Assembly: GCF_013255915.1 (NCBI RefSeq)
Contig: NZ_CP053896.1
Coordinates: 1,302,001 to 1,366,000, forward strand
Direction of reading: 5' to 3'
Origin: Providencia rettgeri
Lineage (GTDB): Bacteria; Pseudomonadota; Gammaproteobacteria; Enterobacterales; Enterobacteriaceae
Length of the DNA stretch: 64,000 nucleotides
This document shows positions 29,423 to 38,661 of the stretch, in pieces (the first letter of the stretch is position 1; each line of letters begins with the position of its first letter). The translations under genes were made by a program, and so were the position numbers. The notes under the pieces are model-generated. The model was not told the DNA's origin. It saw only the letters and a list, made by a program, of their open reading frames with translations, and ran no database searches.

Positions 29423-29866
29423 ATGCAGGGGATTAAACGTAAAATTGTTTTTGTCACGGCTTATGAAGTTATTGGTTGGTTAATTTCAGCGTTGGCATTG
29501 GCTTTTCTTTCTGGTAATTCAGCGGAAACAACAGGCCCATTAGCTTTAGTCATAACAACTATTGCAGTGAGCTGGAACTTTATTTTTAATACCGCATTTG
29601 AGTATTGGGAATCAAAACAAAAATCACGCATTAGAACCTTTAGGCGCCGGTTTGTACATGCCATATTATTTCAATTAACGTTGGTGATTTTTTTAATTCC
29701 TTTAATAGCATGGTGGTTATCAATTAGTCTTTTACAGGCGTTAATACTCGACTTCGCCTTAATTATTTTTATCCCAATTTATACTTTCTTTTTTAATTGG
29801 GCATTTGATAAGATTTTTGGATTACCTAAATCTGCCTTGCCGCAAGAGAATAACGCCACATCATAG
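29423..29866 (+). CDS. PACE-family efflux transporter (AceI-like), copy 1
   Basis: A 147-residue inner-membrane protein made of two tandem BTP (bacterial transmembrane pair) repeats, four membrane segments in all. Glu15 in helix 1 (AYE) matches the essential AceI glutamate. WNFIFNTAFEYWE closes repeat 1; RFVHAILFQ and FFFNWAFDKIFG mark repeat 2. The repeat-1 RxxHAxxFE motif is degenerate here and the second repeat has Gln instead of Glu. Family members export chlorhexidine, acriflavine or short diamines by proton exchange. A strong GGAGGTGGGA site precedes the ATG. The partner regulator is divergent. Confidence 0.83.
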   Translation: MQGIKRKIVFVTAYEVIGWLISALALAFLSGNSAETTGPLALVITTIAVSWNFIFNTAFEYWESKQKSRIRTFRRRFVHAILFQLTLVIFLIPLIAWWLSISLLQALILDFALIIFIPIYTFFFNWAFDKIFGLPKSALPQENNATS

Positions 29867-29883
29867 AAAAGTAAGAAAATTAT

Positions 29884-29924
29884 CGAGTTTCCTTCCGTAC
29901 TAACATTGTGCAGAAGGAAACTCG
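29884..29924. terminator. Terminator between PACE copy 1 and dbpA
   Basis: cgagtttccttc (29884-29895) pairs perfectly with gaaggaaactcg (29913-29924), loop 17. The hairpin sits between two converging stop codons. The T tract is poor on both sides, so efficiency is uncertain. Confidence 0.55.
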
Positions 29925-29935
29925 AATCACACATA

Positions 29936-31309
29936 TTATTTTAATAACCTAGCCTTAACGGATTTCCCTTTAATTTTTCCTTGCTGTAAATGCTTCCAAG
30001 CTTGTACGGCAACCTCACGTTTGAGTGCGACGTAGGCATGGGTAGGGTGGATCACAATCTTGCCAATATCGGCACCATTGAGGCCAACTTCTCCGGTTAA
30101 AGCACCTAAAATATCTCCAGGACGTATTTTGGCTTTTTTACCGCCATCAAGGCATAAGGTCATCATTGTCGCTTCTAACGGAGTGACTCGTAAACCTGTC
30201 GGTTCGGTTTGCCAATTAAGCTTCATGTTTAACATTTCTTCTAGAGCATTGGCTCGTTGGGCTTCTTCTGGCGCACATAAACTAATTGCTAAACCGCTTT
30301 CACCGGCACGTGCAGTTCGGCCGATGCGGTGAACATGCACTTCAGGGTCCCATGATAATTCATAGTTAATCACCATTTCGAGGGCTTTAATATCTAACCC
30401 GCGGGATGCGACATCCGTAGCCACTAATACACGGCTACTTCCGTTAGCAAAACGCACAAGAGTTTGGTCACGCTCACGTTGTTCCATGTCACCATGAAGC
30501 ACTAAGACACTTTGTTTGCTGGCTGTTAAGGCATCATAAACGGCTTGGCAATCTTTCTTAGTATTACAGAAAACGACACAAGAAGCGGGCTGTTCACGGC
30601 TTAAGAGCTTTTGTAATAATTCAATTTTTTCGTGACGAGCGACTTCAAAAAATTGTTGTTCAACTGCTGGGAGCTCATCAACACTATTGATTTCAATAGT
30701 TTGTGGGTTATTTTGAATTTGCTGGCTAATTCGTGCAATTTCTTCTGGCCAAGTGGCTGAAAACAATAATGTTTGTCTATTAATTGGTGCGTAATCAATT
30801 ATGGTCTCAATATCTGGCATAAAGCCCATATCGAGCATTCTGTCTGCTTCGTCTAAAACTAAAGTTTGCAATGCATCAAGTTGTACTGTTTCACGATTTA
30901 AATGATCAAGTAAGCGCCCCGGTGTGGCAACAATGATATGTGCTGCATGTGCAAGGGAGTCGCGTTGTACGCTGAAAGGCATACCACCACAGAGTGTCAA
31001 AATTTTGATATTAGGGATCGCGCGAGCTAAACGGCGCAATTCATTGGCGACTTGATCTGCCAGTTCACGAGTTGGACATAAAACTAATGACTGAGTTTTA
31101 AATAATTTGGCGTCAATATGTTGTAATAAACCCAGACCAAAAGCCGCAGTTTTGCCGCTGCCCGTTTTAGCTTGTGCTCGGACGTCTTTTCCGGCAAGTA
31201 TAGGGGGAAGAGCGGCAGCTTGGATCTGCGTCATGTTTAGGTAGCCTAACTCTTGCAAGTTAGTGAGTTGTTCCGCAGAAAGCGCATTTAGGTCAGCAAA
31301 TGAAGTCAC
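29936..31309 (-). CDS. dbpA: ATP-dependent RNA helicase DbpA
   Basis: A 457-residue DEAD-box helicase (same length as E. coli) that remodels 23S rRNA helix 92 during 50S subunit assembly. Motifs: Q motif in the first 40 residues, AKTGSGKTAAF (motif I), PTRELADQV (Ia), DEADRMLDMGF (II), SATWP (III), VLVATDVASRGLD (V) and HRIGRTARAGESG (VI). The C-terminal 75 residues form the RNA-binding domain with GGKKAKIRPGDILGALTGE, which is specific to DbpA. Single gene. Confidence 0.95.
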   Translation of the reverse strand: MTSFADLNALSAEQLTNLQELGYLNMTQIQAAALPPILAGKDVRAQAKTGSGKTAAFGLGLLQHIDAKLFKTQSLVLCPTRELADQVANELRRLARAIPNIKILTLCGGMPFSVQRDSLAHAAHIIVATPGRLLDHLNRETVQLDALQTLVLDEADRMLDMGFMPDIETIIDYAPINRQTLLFSATWPEEIARISQQIQNNPQTIEINSVDELPAVEQQFFEVARHEKIELLQKLLSREQPASCVVFCNTKKDCQAVYDALTASKQSVLVLHGDMEQRERDQTLVRFANGSSRVLVATDVASRGLDIKALEMVINYELSWDPEVHVHRIGRTARAGESGLAISLCAPEEAQRANALEEMLNMKLNWQTEPTGLRVTPLEATMMTLCLDGGKKAKIRPGDILGALTGEVGLNGADIGKIVIHPTHAYVALKREVAVQAWKHLQQGKIKGKSVKARLLK

Positions 31310-31452
31310 AATACAATCTCAAATAGAATAAAAGGCATAATAGCGCTAATAATACTATTCCTACCTTACTCTGTCTGTTTTTAATTCGTCATTAATGTAG
31401 AATCCGGCTATCACTGATATAGTTCAAAATTAAATCAACAGGAAGTAATGAA

Positions 31453-31941
31453 ATGGAAAATTTGCAACAGCGGCTAATCAATTATCGGCAGCACTTAGAA
31501 AGTGGTGAATTGAAATTTGCTTATGAGTATTTGATTAAAACTATCATGCAAGTAAAACAATATATTGCAAGAAATCCAGATACAGAATTTAAGTGTGGAA
31601 ATGTATCCCCAGGCTATTTGGATTATACCTATTTTCCATTAGTTAATAGTTTTTTGACGGCAAGAAAACTTCGATTTGGACTCGTGCTAAATCATAACAC
31701 GCTAAATTTGGAACTGTGGTTAATGGGGCAAAATGCAGCCGTACAAAAAGAATACTGGCAGAGTTTGAAAAATAGCCCTTGGAATCTGGATAAAACTGAA
31801 ATGCCACAATACAGTGTGTTAGCAATCAATTTACTTGTTGAACCTGATTTTACCGATAAAGATACACTATTTATGGATATTGAAAAGACAATATTTCCAG
31901 TTATGGAAGAGGTTATTCAATATCTTGAAAGTAGCAAATGA
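31453..31941 (+). CDS. Uncharacterised 162-residue cytoplasmic protein
   Basis: I do not recognise this family with confidence; it may belong to a DUF7000-like group. There is no signal peptide or membrane segment. The N-terminal third is amphipathic helix (LQQRLINYRQHLESGELKFAYEYL). The middle carries aromatic-rich strands (YLDYTYFPL, LNLELWLMG) suggesting an alpha/beta fold. A good AGGAAG site precedes the ATG. It stands alone, divergent from dbpA, and is followed by an inverted repeat. The intact frame and ribosome site support a real gene. Confidence 0.6.
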   Translation: MENLQQRLINYRQHLESGELKFAYEYLIKTIMQVKQYIARNPDTEFKCGNVSPGYLDYTYFPLVNSFLTARKLRFGLVLNHNTLNLELWLMGQNAAVQKEYWQSLKNSPWNLDKTEMPQYSVLAINLLVEPDFTDKDTLFMDIEKTIFPVMEEVIQYLESSK

Positions 31942-31962
31942 TGTTTTGGAAATGTCGATGGC

Positions 31963-31992
31963 TTTTAGCACCACTTAAAAGTGGTGCTAAAA
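31963..31992. repeat. Perfect inverted repeat without a terminator tail
   Basis: ttttagcaccact (31963-31975) pairs with agtggtgctaaaa (31980-31992) around a 4-base loop. The T-run is on the left and the A-run on the right, so neither strand ends its hairpin with U residues, the reverse of a rho-independent terminator. It lies between converging genes. Confidence 0.6.
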
Positions 31993-32018
31993 AGATGGGG
32001 GTATTCAATATTGATGTC

Positions 32019-33458
32019 TTAGATAGGACCTAAATTTGTCATTACAGCATATATTAGAGCGACAATAGAAATGGCTATCCATGTGAAGACTAACGGCCAA
32101 ATAAATCTCACCCATTGTGTATAAGGAATTTTTGCCGTTGCAAGTACAGCCATTAAAATTCCAGAAGTTGGGTTAATACAGTTAACAACCCCTTCTCCAA
32201 GCAATACAGTTTGCACTGTCGTTTGGCGAGTGATTTCTAATAAATCGCCCATTGGCGTGAAAATAGGTACAAGCACTGCCGCTTCACCAGAACCTGATGA
32301 AATAAAGAAGTGCATAATTGCCGCGGTTGCGAACATGGAAAGGGCAGATAAGGTCTTCGGTAAGCCATCCATCATTGAAATAATGGCATTAACGATGGTA
32401 TCTAAAATCATCCCATCAGATAATACGATAGCAATAGCGCGTGCCATACCAACGATAAACGCGCCACCTACCATTCCCGCACAACCTTTTAAGAAGCCTG
32501 TTGCAATGGTATTAGGAGACATGCGGTTTAAAATACCCACGCCAACGCCTAAGATGATAAACATAGCCATCATCTCTTTTTCTCCCCAGCCCCACTCAAC
32601 AGCACCGAAAATAAATCCGACTAAGCAGAATGCGCTATAGGAAAGAGTAATGACATGCAAAGCTGAAATTTTAGAGGTTTGGTGTTCGTCGGTATTAATT
32701 TCAATCTCAGGACGAACCATGCCTTTATTACGACATTTCTTGGTATAAATCGTTAAAAATAGAATACCCGCGATAACAAATGCAATATAAATAGCCATTC
32801 TAAAACCGAGGCCGGATAACAACGGGACGTCGGCTAAACCTTGAGATAAACCCACTGTCATTGGTGCCATGATTGAGGCATTAAAGCCTGAATAAGCCGC
32901 AACATAGACTAAAGCAGCACCAAATTTGTCGTCCATTCCCACGGATTTAGCGACTAAAAGACCAATAGGAACAAATGCAATAATTGAGTTAACGACAATC
33001 CCTGTTGTCCCTAAAATAGAAAAAACGACAAAGAATATACTGATTAGTAAAAAGTCATTAAGTCTTTTACTGCGCGAGATATTATTGAGTACTTTTTTGA
33101 TGGCCCCGGTTTCCTCAAGAAGATGTAAAGCACCTCCAGTGAAAATAATCAAAAAGATAATAGGAGCAGCTTTGATTAGACCATCAGCTATTGAGGTGAA
33201 AATTTGCCCTGGCAAAATACCGTGTTGTTCTGGTAAGCGCTCATAACTTCCGGGAATGGTATAAGAACTAGATACTTTTGTTTCTATACCATCTTTTACC
33301 ATGGTGATGACTTTTGTTTCTGATGCATATTGCCCCGCAGGAACGATCCACGTTGCAATACCCGCCAATACTAAGATGAAAAACAAAAGAACATAAGGGT
33401 TCAGACCTTCAGAACGTTTTTTAGGTGGTGTTGTTGTGTTTGTTGACATCGTTGTCAT
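32019..33458 (-). CDS. yfcC: YfcC-family (putative basic amino-acid/peptide) transporter
   Basis: A 479-residue inner-membrane protein with about 12 membrane segments, of the YfcC/ArcD-like C4-dicarboxylate/basic amino-acid group. Family features are LNPYVLLFFILVLAGIATWIVPAGQY at the start (first segment after a basic N terminus), the loop MAPMTVGLSQGLADVPLLSG, and the re-entrant FISSGSGEAAVLVPIFTPMG. It lies 23 bases after an M20 carboxypeptidase-like gene, so the two form an operon. Uptake of the peptide-like substrate, or export of a released amino acid, is plausible. The ATG three codons later is an alternative start. Confidence 0.8.
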   Translation of the reverse strand: MTTMSTNTTTPPKKRSEGLNPYVLLFFILVLAGIATWIVPAGQYASETKVITMVKDGIETKVSSSYTIPGSYERLPEQHGILPGQIFTSIADGLIKAAPIIFLIIFTGGALHLLEETGAIKKVLNNISRSKRLNDFLLISIFFVVFSILGTTGIVVNSIIAFVPIGLLVAKSVGMDDKFGAALVYVAAYSGFNASIMAPMTVGLSQGLADVPLLSGLGFRMAIYIAFVIAGILFLTIYTKKCRNKGMVRPEIEINTDEHQTSKISALHVITLSYSAFCLVGFIFGAVEWGWGEKEMMAMFIILGVGVGILNRMSPNTIATGFLKGCAGMVGGAFIVGMARAIAIVLSDGMILDTIVNAIISMMDGLPKTLSALSMFATAAIMHFFISSGSGEAAVLVPIFTPMGDLLEITRQTTVQTVLLGEGVVNCINPTSGILMAVLATAKIPYTQWVRFIWPLVFTWIAISIVALIYAVMTNLGPI

Positions 33459-33481
33459 AGAGTTTCCTATTGGATTATTAT

Positions 33482-34612
33482 TTATTGTGTAATGCGTTGT
33501 AATACATTGAAAAATAACTGTGCACGCTCTGTGAGTGACGGTATTTCTAAGTATTCTTTATCACTGTGCTGGTATCCACCAATCGGGCCTAACCCATCTA
33601 CAGTGGCCGTTCCGACACCTGCAGTAAAAGAGGCATCAGAGCCACCACCCGTCGAAACATCAAGTAAATCAATGTTTAGTTGCGCAGCTTCTTCTTTAAT
33701 GATGTTGATAAGAACGGTGCTTTCATCCGTTTTAGCCATAGGTGGGCGATTAATTCCGCCTGTTAAAGTGAGTTTGATGCCGTCTAATACTGGTGTACTA
33801 CATACTTCCCTGACTTTTTTATCGATCTCAATACCCTGTTCTTCAGACGAAATACGGACATCGATTTCTGCTCTGGCATTCGGAGCTACAGTATTCACAG
33901 AGGTTCCACCAGAAATTAGGCCAACGTTAACGGATAGGCCTTTATCATGAGCAGAGAGTGCGTGTAACATTTGGATTTTATATGATAATTCCTGAATTGC
34001 ACTAATGCCTGCTTCGGGGGCAATACCTGAATGAGAGGCTTTTCCTTCAATATTTAATACATAAGTTCCAACACCGCGGCGAGCGCTCACTATAGCGCCA
34101 TTGGCACGAGCAGGCTCCATCACAAGTGCGTAGCGCTTTCCTAGTGCACATTGTTCGATGACACCGCGAGATGAAATAGAACCAATTTCTTCATCACAAT
34201 TGAGGAGGATTTCAATATTTTTGTAGCGAATATCTTGATTATCATAAAGTTGCTTCATGACTTGATATACCATGACATGGCTGCCTTTCATATCAATCAC
34301 GCCAGGGCCATAAGCTCGATCACCTTCAATGCTAAAAGGACGTTCAGTAACGGTGCCTTTAGGAAAAACGGTATCTAAATGCAATAAAATTAATATATCA
34401 GCCTTTATTGAAGGGTGATAAATTCGATAATTATTGCCGAGTGATTCATTTTCAATGATTTCGACTTCGAACCCCATTTCGCGATATTTTTCACACCAGA
34501 CAGCAGCGTGGTTATCTACACCTTCTTTGTCATAAGAGCCTGATTCGATATTGACTACTTTTTCAAGTAGCTTAAGCATACTGTCTTCATGCGCTAAAAA
34601 GTTATTATTCAT
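33482..34612 (-). CDS. M20 metallopeptidase, carboxypeptidase G2-like
   Basis: A 376-residue zinc peptidase of the glutamate carboxypeptidase (CPG2) type. Metal and catalytic motifs: HLDTVFPKG (first His and Asp), GPGVIDMKG (bridging Asp), NCDEEIGS (catalytic Glu and ligand Glu), MEPAR (ligand), KASHSGIAPEAG (dimerisation domain) and YQHSDKEYLE (last His). There is no signal peptide, so it acts in the cytoplasm, unlike Pseudomonas CPG2. AAGGAA precedes the ATG. It is the first gene of an operon with the YfcC-family transporter. The likely job is removal of a C-terminal glutamate-like residue from an imported conjugate; the exact substrate is unknown. Confidence 0.82.
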   Translation of the reverse strand: MNNNFLAHEDSMLKLLEKVVNIESGSYDKEGVDNHAAVWCEKYREMGFEVEIIENESLGNNYRIYHPSIKADILILLHLDTVFPKGTVTERPFSIEGDRAYGPGVIDMKGSHVMVYQVMKQLYDNQDIRYKNIEILLNCDEEIGSISSRGVIEQCALGKRYALVMEPARANGAIVSARRGVGTYVLNIEGKASHSGIAPEAGISAIQELSYKIQMLHALSAHDKGLSVNVGLISGGTSVNTVAPNARAEIDVRISSEEQGIEIDKKVREVCSTPVLDGIKLTLTGGINRPPMAKTDESTVLINIIKEEAAQLNIDLLDVSTGGGSDASFTAGVGTATVDGLGPIGGYQHSDKEYLEIPSLTERAQLFFNVLQRITQ

Positions 34613-35840
34613 GGTTGTTTCCTTATATTGTATCTACTACAAAATTAAGTTGTTTTTATTGTGGTAAATTTAATTTTAGGTGATATCAAAACAGGGTGTA
34701 TATTAAGTTAAATTTATCTGATTCAGATTTTCACTAAATTAAACGCTGCTTTTATTAAAGGTAAAAAAACAAAAGAAAAAGGCAGTGTTAAAATTTGCTA
34801 ATAATAATTGCGATTTTTTTTTGATTCTCACTGTTTGTATTATGGGAAATAAATACCATAAATTTTTATGCTCTAGTGAGTCGTACCACAGTAAAGGATA
34901 TAAGAAGTACCAATACTTGATAGTTGAATCATAGGCATTTTTTGACTGTATCATAATAAATAATTTGTATACAAGATGATTATTCACTAAAAATATAAAC
35001 CCATTTAGAGAGTAATTTTATGGAGATATATAAGATGGAATACATTGCTGATATTGTTCGAGCAAGTTTGAGTTTCTAATGAAAAATTCTGTATTAGGCT
35101 AAATTGAGATTCTTTAAGAGAGTGTGATTAGAATAATTTATAAAATATATAGTGGTTATGCGTTTTTCTAATAATTTAAATAACGATAGCAATTCATTTT
35201 TCATAGTTTGTAATATTTAACTGTGTTTTTTTTAAGCAAAAAAGTCAGGGTGATTAAATTAAAAACAACTCAGTCAAATTTAGTCTCTGTACTTTTCTTA
35301 TAAATAGCCTTTGAGCATATTATTGCTTGATAGCCACTCTTTGACGTATTAATTGTATTTTTATTCATCGACTTTTTCTGTCTTCTAAGCGATATAGCTC
35401 ATTGCAAGAAATAAGGTGAAAGAGAATAAGTTTCTCTTATATGACTATTATGCAGCATGAGAAGAAGCCAATTAGGCGTAAATACTAAGGTGTATGTTAA
35501 ATTAACGACAAAATACCTACCAAATAATTACATTACGTGATGAAGAATTTAACTTGCATGGAACATTTGTTGTTTTATTTTAGTGGTTTATGTGGTTTTT
35601 ACTGGGTAATTGATTGTGAAGAATAAACAAAATAATGATATTGTGACGGCTAGCTCATTTATCAAAACTTAACCAACAGCATGAATTTAAAGGCTATTTA
35701 TTCTTGAATAGAAAAATTTTCTCTTAATTTGAAAAAAGGCACTAATTTTTAGAAAAAATTTTCTATTTCCCTGTGGCATATTTCTTTTAGCAACAAATAT
35801 AAAGATATCATTTTTACTTTACTATATTGGGTTTTAGATA
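34613..35840. other. Long AT-rich intergenic region (1.2 kb) with no credible gene
   Basis: Divergent spacer between the M20/yfcC operon and the PLP-enzyme operon. Both promoters must be here. The longest frames have no start signals or protein-like composition. A 14-codon frame starts at 35035 (MEYIADIVRASLSF), with a weak GGAG upstream, and could be the start of a decayed gene. Nothing else was recognised. Confidence 0.45.
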
Positions 35841-36986
35841 ATGACTAAGAATATTGCTACAATTTTAATTCATGGTGGAAAGCAGCAAGATACTGTTAAT
35901 CATGCTATTTTTCCTGCTATTACAACAGCCAGTACTTTCGTTCAACAAAGCTTAACAGAGCATGGTGAATATTGTTATTCACGTTGCAGCAACCCAACAC
36001 GTTATGCATATGAAACCTTATTAGCTGAAATTGAAGGTGGAAGCTATGCAACAGCGACTGCATCCGGTGTGGCTGCTTCAAGTTTAGTTTTAAATTTATT
36101 ACCAAAAGATTCACATATTATTGCAATGAAGGGTGTTTATGGAGGAACTTTTCGGTTATTTGAACGAGTTTCAACCATTAATAGCGGTCACCAAATAGAC
36201 TATGTTGATTTGAATAATCTTGATGAAGTTAAAACAAAAATAAAAGATAACACACGCTTAATTTGGATTGAAAGCCCAACTAATCCATTATTAGAATTAG
36301 TTGATATTAATGCTATTTGTTCACTTGCCAAAGAGCATAATATTTTAACGTGTGTTGATAATACATTTGCAACAGCTTGGAACCAAAAACCATTAGAATT
36401 AGGTGCCGATTTAGTGATGTTATCGGCAAGTAAATATATTGGCGGCCATTCCGATTTAATTGGTGGTGCGGTGATCACCCAAAGAGAAGACTTAGCCAGC
36501 CGCCTTGATTTTCTAAAAACCACCCTCGGAGCAATTGCTTCTCCTTTTGACGCCTACCTTGCTTTACGTGGATTAAAAACATTAGCATTACGTATGGCAG
36601 CACAATGCAGTAATGCCGCACAAGTTGCGAAATATTTATCAACACACCCGAAAGTTGAGCAGGTTTATTACCCTGGATTACCTTCGCATCCTCAATATGA
36701 ATTATGCAAAAAACAAATGCGTACAGGAGGAGCGGTTGTGACGATTAAATTAGCAGGGGATATTGAAGACACCAAAGCCTTTTTATCTAAAGTTAAATAT
36801 TTTGTTTTAGCGGAATCATTGGGGGGTGTTGAAAGTATGGTGAATCATTCGGCAACCATGTCACATGGGTCGATGACAAAAGAAGAAAGAGAAAGTATCC
36901 AAGTATTTGACACCACATTACGTTTATCCGTAGGTATTGAAGATATCACAGACTTATTAAATGATTTAGAAAACGCACTATCTTAA
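35841..36986 (+). CDS. PLP-dependent Cys/Met-metabolism enzyme (gamma-lyase/gamma-synthase type), copy 1
   Basis: A 381-residue fold-type I PLP enzyme of the cystathionine gamma-synthase/gamma-lyase/methionine gamma-lyase family. YSRCSNPTR binds the phosphate of PLP across the dimer, VDNTFAT supplies the Asp, and SASKYIGGHSD contains the PLP lysine. The position that is Cys in Pseudomonas methionine gamma-lyase (Cys116) reads Gly here (VYGGTFRLF), as in cystathionine enzymes. It begins a plus-strand operon with an NhaC-family transporter and a paralogous enzyme. A catabolic gamma- or beta-lyase supplied by the transporter seems more likely than methionine biosynthesis, but this is inference. 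The ribosome site is weak. Confidence 0.8.
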   Translation: MTKNIATILIHGGKQQDTVNHAIFPAITTASTFVQQSLTEHGEYCYSRCSNPTRYAYETLLAEIEGGSYATATASGVAASSLVLNLLPKDSHIIAMKGVYGGTFRLFERVSTINSGHQIDYVDLNNLDEVKTKIKDNTRLIWIESPTNPLLELVDINAICSLAKEHNILTCVDNTFATAWNQKPLELGADLVMLSASKYIGGHSDLIGGAVITQREDLASRLDFLKTTLGAIASPFDAYLALRGLKTLALRMAAQCSNAAQVAKYLSTHPKVEQVYYPGLPSHPQYELCKKQMRTGGAVVTIKLAGDIEDTKAFLSKVKYFVLAESLGGVESMVNHSATMSHGSMTKEERESIQVFDTTLRLSVGIEDITDLLNDLENALS

Positions 36987-37026
36987 TTTATTAAAATCAA
37001 AATAAAATATAATAAGAGAGCATCTA

Positions 37027-38451
37027 ATGAATGATTATGGGATTTGGACCATTGTCACGCCAATGGTGACGATACTTTTAGCCATTTTTACACGACAAGT
37101 TATATTATCATTATTACTGGGGATATTAGTTGGTTTTACCGTTATATATGATCACAATATATTATTAGGTATAAACGGAACGCTCGATGGCATTATTAAT
37201 ACGTTTGCATCACCGGGAAACACAAAAACAATTCTATTTATGGTAATGATTGGCGGTATTATGCGGCTCGTCGTTGTTACTGGTGGTGTGCGTTCATTAG
37301 TTAAATTATTAACAAATAAAACAAAGTTAATTAAAAATAAAAAAGCTGTTCAATTAATGGCGATGATTATTACATCATTAATTTTTATTGAAAGCTCTAT
37401 TAACCAATTAATTGCTGGAGCATCAACAAAAACATTAGCGAAGAAATACGGAGTTTCGCCAGAAAAAATGTCCTACATTGTGCAGACTTCCTGTGTATCA
37501 GTGTGTTCATCAGCCATGATTAACGGCTGGGGAGCGGCAATGATGGGGGTTATTGGCGTACAAATATCTAAAGGTTTAATTACTGGAGAGCCTTTTGAAA
37601 TTTTAGCTGGCTCTATGGTATTTAATATCATGGCGTGGTTTTCCCTCGCTTCAGTGCTGTTTTATATTTTCTCCAATGTTTCTTGGGGGCCAATGAAAAA
37701 GGCGGATTTACGCGCAGAGCAGCAGGCTTTAACTTTATTATCCGCGGAAGAAGCTGAGCAGGATGACGAAGATATTATTGAGCACCCTAATTGCCATACT
37801 TCTCTTAATTTCTTTATTCCAATTTTATCAACGGTATTAATGGTACCTGTTGCGCTTTATATCACCGGTAATGGCGATTTTAGTAAAGGTAGCGGTTCAA
37901 CATCGGTATATTGGGGAGTCATGTTTGGAACTTTAGTCTCTTTTGTGTGGTTCTTAGCACGTCGTGTACTTAATATTGAGACTTTCTTTAAAGAATTATA
38001 TATCGGCTATGCCAGCATGGTAAAAATTAGCTCGGTGATGATCCTCGCTTTTTTAATGGGAACCGTTTCTTCAGATTTAAATACCGGTGCCTATATAGCA
38101 GAAATCACCTCGGGTGTTATTTCGCCAGCTTTCTCAATAGGTTTTATCTTCTTAATTAGTGCGGTGATGTCATTAGCAACAGGAACATCGTGGGGAACAT
38201 TTGCCATTATGATCCCAATTGGTGTGCAATTAGGACTTTCAGTCGGAATGCCTGTTGAATATATGATTGGTGCAGCCATTGCAGGTTCAATTTACGGAGA
38301 CATGACATCACCAATTTCCAGTGATGCAATTGTGGCGTCTATGGCAACAGATTGTGACCATATTGAGCATATTCGTACCCAAATGCCTTATGCAACAGTC
38401 ACAGCCGTTTTTGCGCTGATGGTTTATCTGTATTTAGGTTTCACATATTAA
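37027..38451 (+). CDS. NhaC-family Na+/H+ antiporter or amino-acid exchanger
   Basis: A 474-residue inner-membrane transporter with about 12 membrane segments. NhaC family features are the early LLLGILVGF, the FIESSINQLIAGASTK segment, the SVCSSAMINGWGAAMMGVIG segment, the conserved STGTSWGTFAIMIPIG type motif (here LATGTSWGTFAIMIPIG) and IYGDMTSPISSDAIVAS near the end. A charged cytoplasmic loop (AEEAEQDDEDIIE) is central. It sits between two PLP sulfur-amino-acid enzymes, 40 bases after the first, with AGAG before the ATG. Relatives such as MleN exchange organic acids, so substrate/product exchange for these enzymes is possible; plain Na+/H+ antiport is the alternative. Confidence 0.82.
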   Translation: MNDYGIWTIVTPMVTILLAIFTRQVILSLLLGILVGFTVIYDHNILLGINGTLDGIINTFASPGNTKTILFMVMIGGIMRLVVVTGGVRSLVKLLTNKTKLIKNKKAVQLMAMIITSLIFIESSINQLIAGASTKTLAKKYGVSPEKMSYIVQTSCVSVCSSAMINGWGAAMMGVIGVQISKGLITGEPFEILAGSMVFNIMAWFSLASVLFYIFSNVSWGPMKKADLRAEQQALTLLSAEEAEQDDEDIIEHPNCHTSLNFFIPILSTVLMVPVALYITGNGDFSKGSGSTSVYWGVMFGTLVSFVWFLARRVLNIETFFKELYIGYASMVKISSVMILAFLMGTVSSDLNTGAYIAEITSGVISPAFSIGFIFLISAVMSLATGTSWGTFAIMIPIGVQLGLSVGMPVEYMIGAAIAGSIYGDMTSPISSDAIVASMATDCDHIEHIRTQMPYATVTAVFALMVYLYLGFTY

Positions 38452-38455
38452 TAAA

Positions 38456-38638
38456 GTGAATAAAATAATAAAGATTAGGCAAAAATTAGCTGCAATAAAT
38501 AAAATAGATTTACTTCAAGGAGTAACACAGTTAGCAACACTAAATAATCATTCAGAATATTTAGGTCGTAATATTTATACTGATGGTGCTCTTGCTATTT
38601 TTGCTTATTCTGGAATCAATGTGGCAATAATTAAATAG
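38456..38638 (+). CDS. Possible 60-residue protein in the PLP/NhaC operon
   Basis: A frame from GTG 38456, four bases after the transporter stop, fills nearly all of the 210-base gap before the second PLP enzyme. The N-terminal half is basic and helix-like (IIKIRQKLAAINKI), and the second half is mildly hydrophobic and ends GINVAIIK. No family is recognised and the ribosome site is poor. It may be a real small operon member, or a chance frame in an AT-rich gap. Confidence 0.3.
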   Translation: MNKIIKIRQKLAAINKIDLLQGVTQLATLNNHSEYLGRNIYTDGALAIFAYSGINVAIIK

Positions 38639-38661
38639 ACTTTTGATAATGCGATTTACTT

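Noticed and set aside
31963-31992. Terminator for the unknown gene or yfcC
   Set aside because: The stem is perfect but has A instead of T after it on both strands; kept only as an inverted repeat.
34739-34987. 82-codon minus-strand frame in the large intergenic region
   Set aside because: Composition is what AT-rich noise gives (Phe, Asn, Lys, Ile), there is no ribosome site, and no protein-like pattern.
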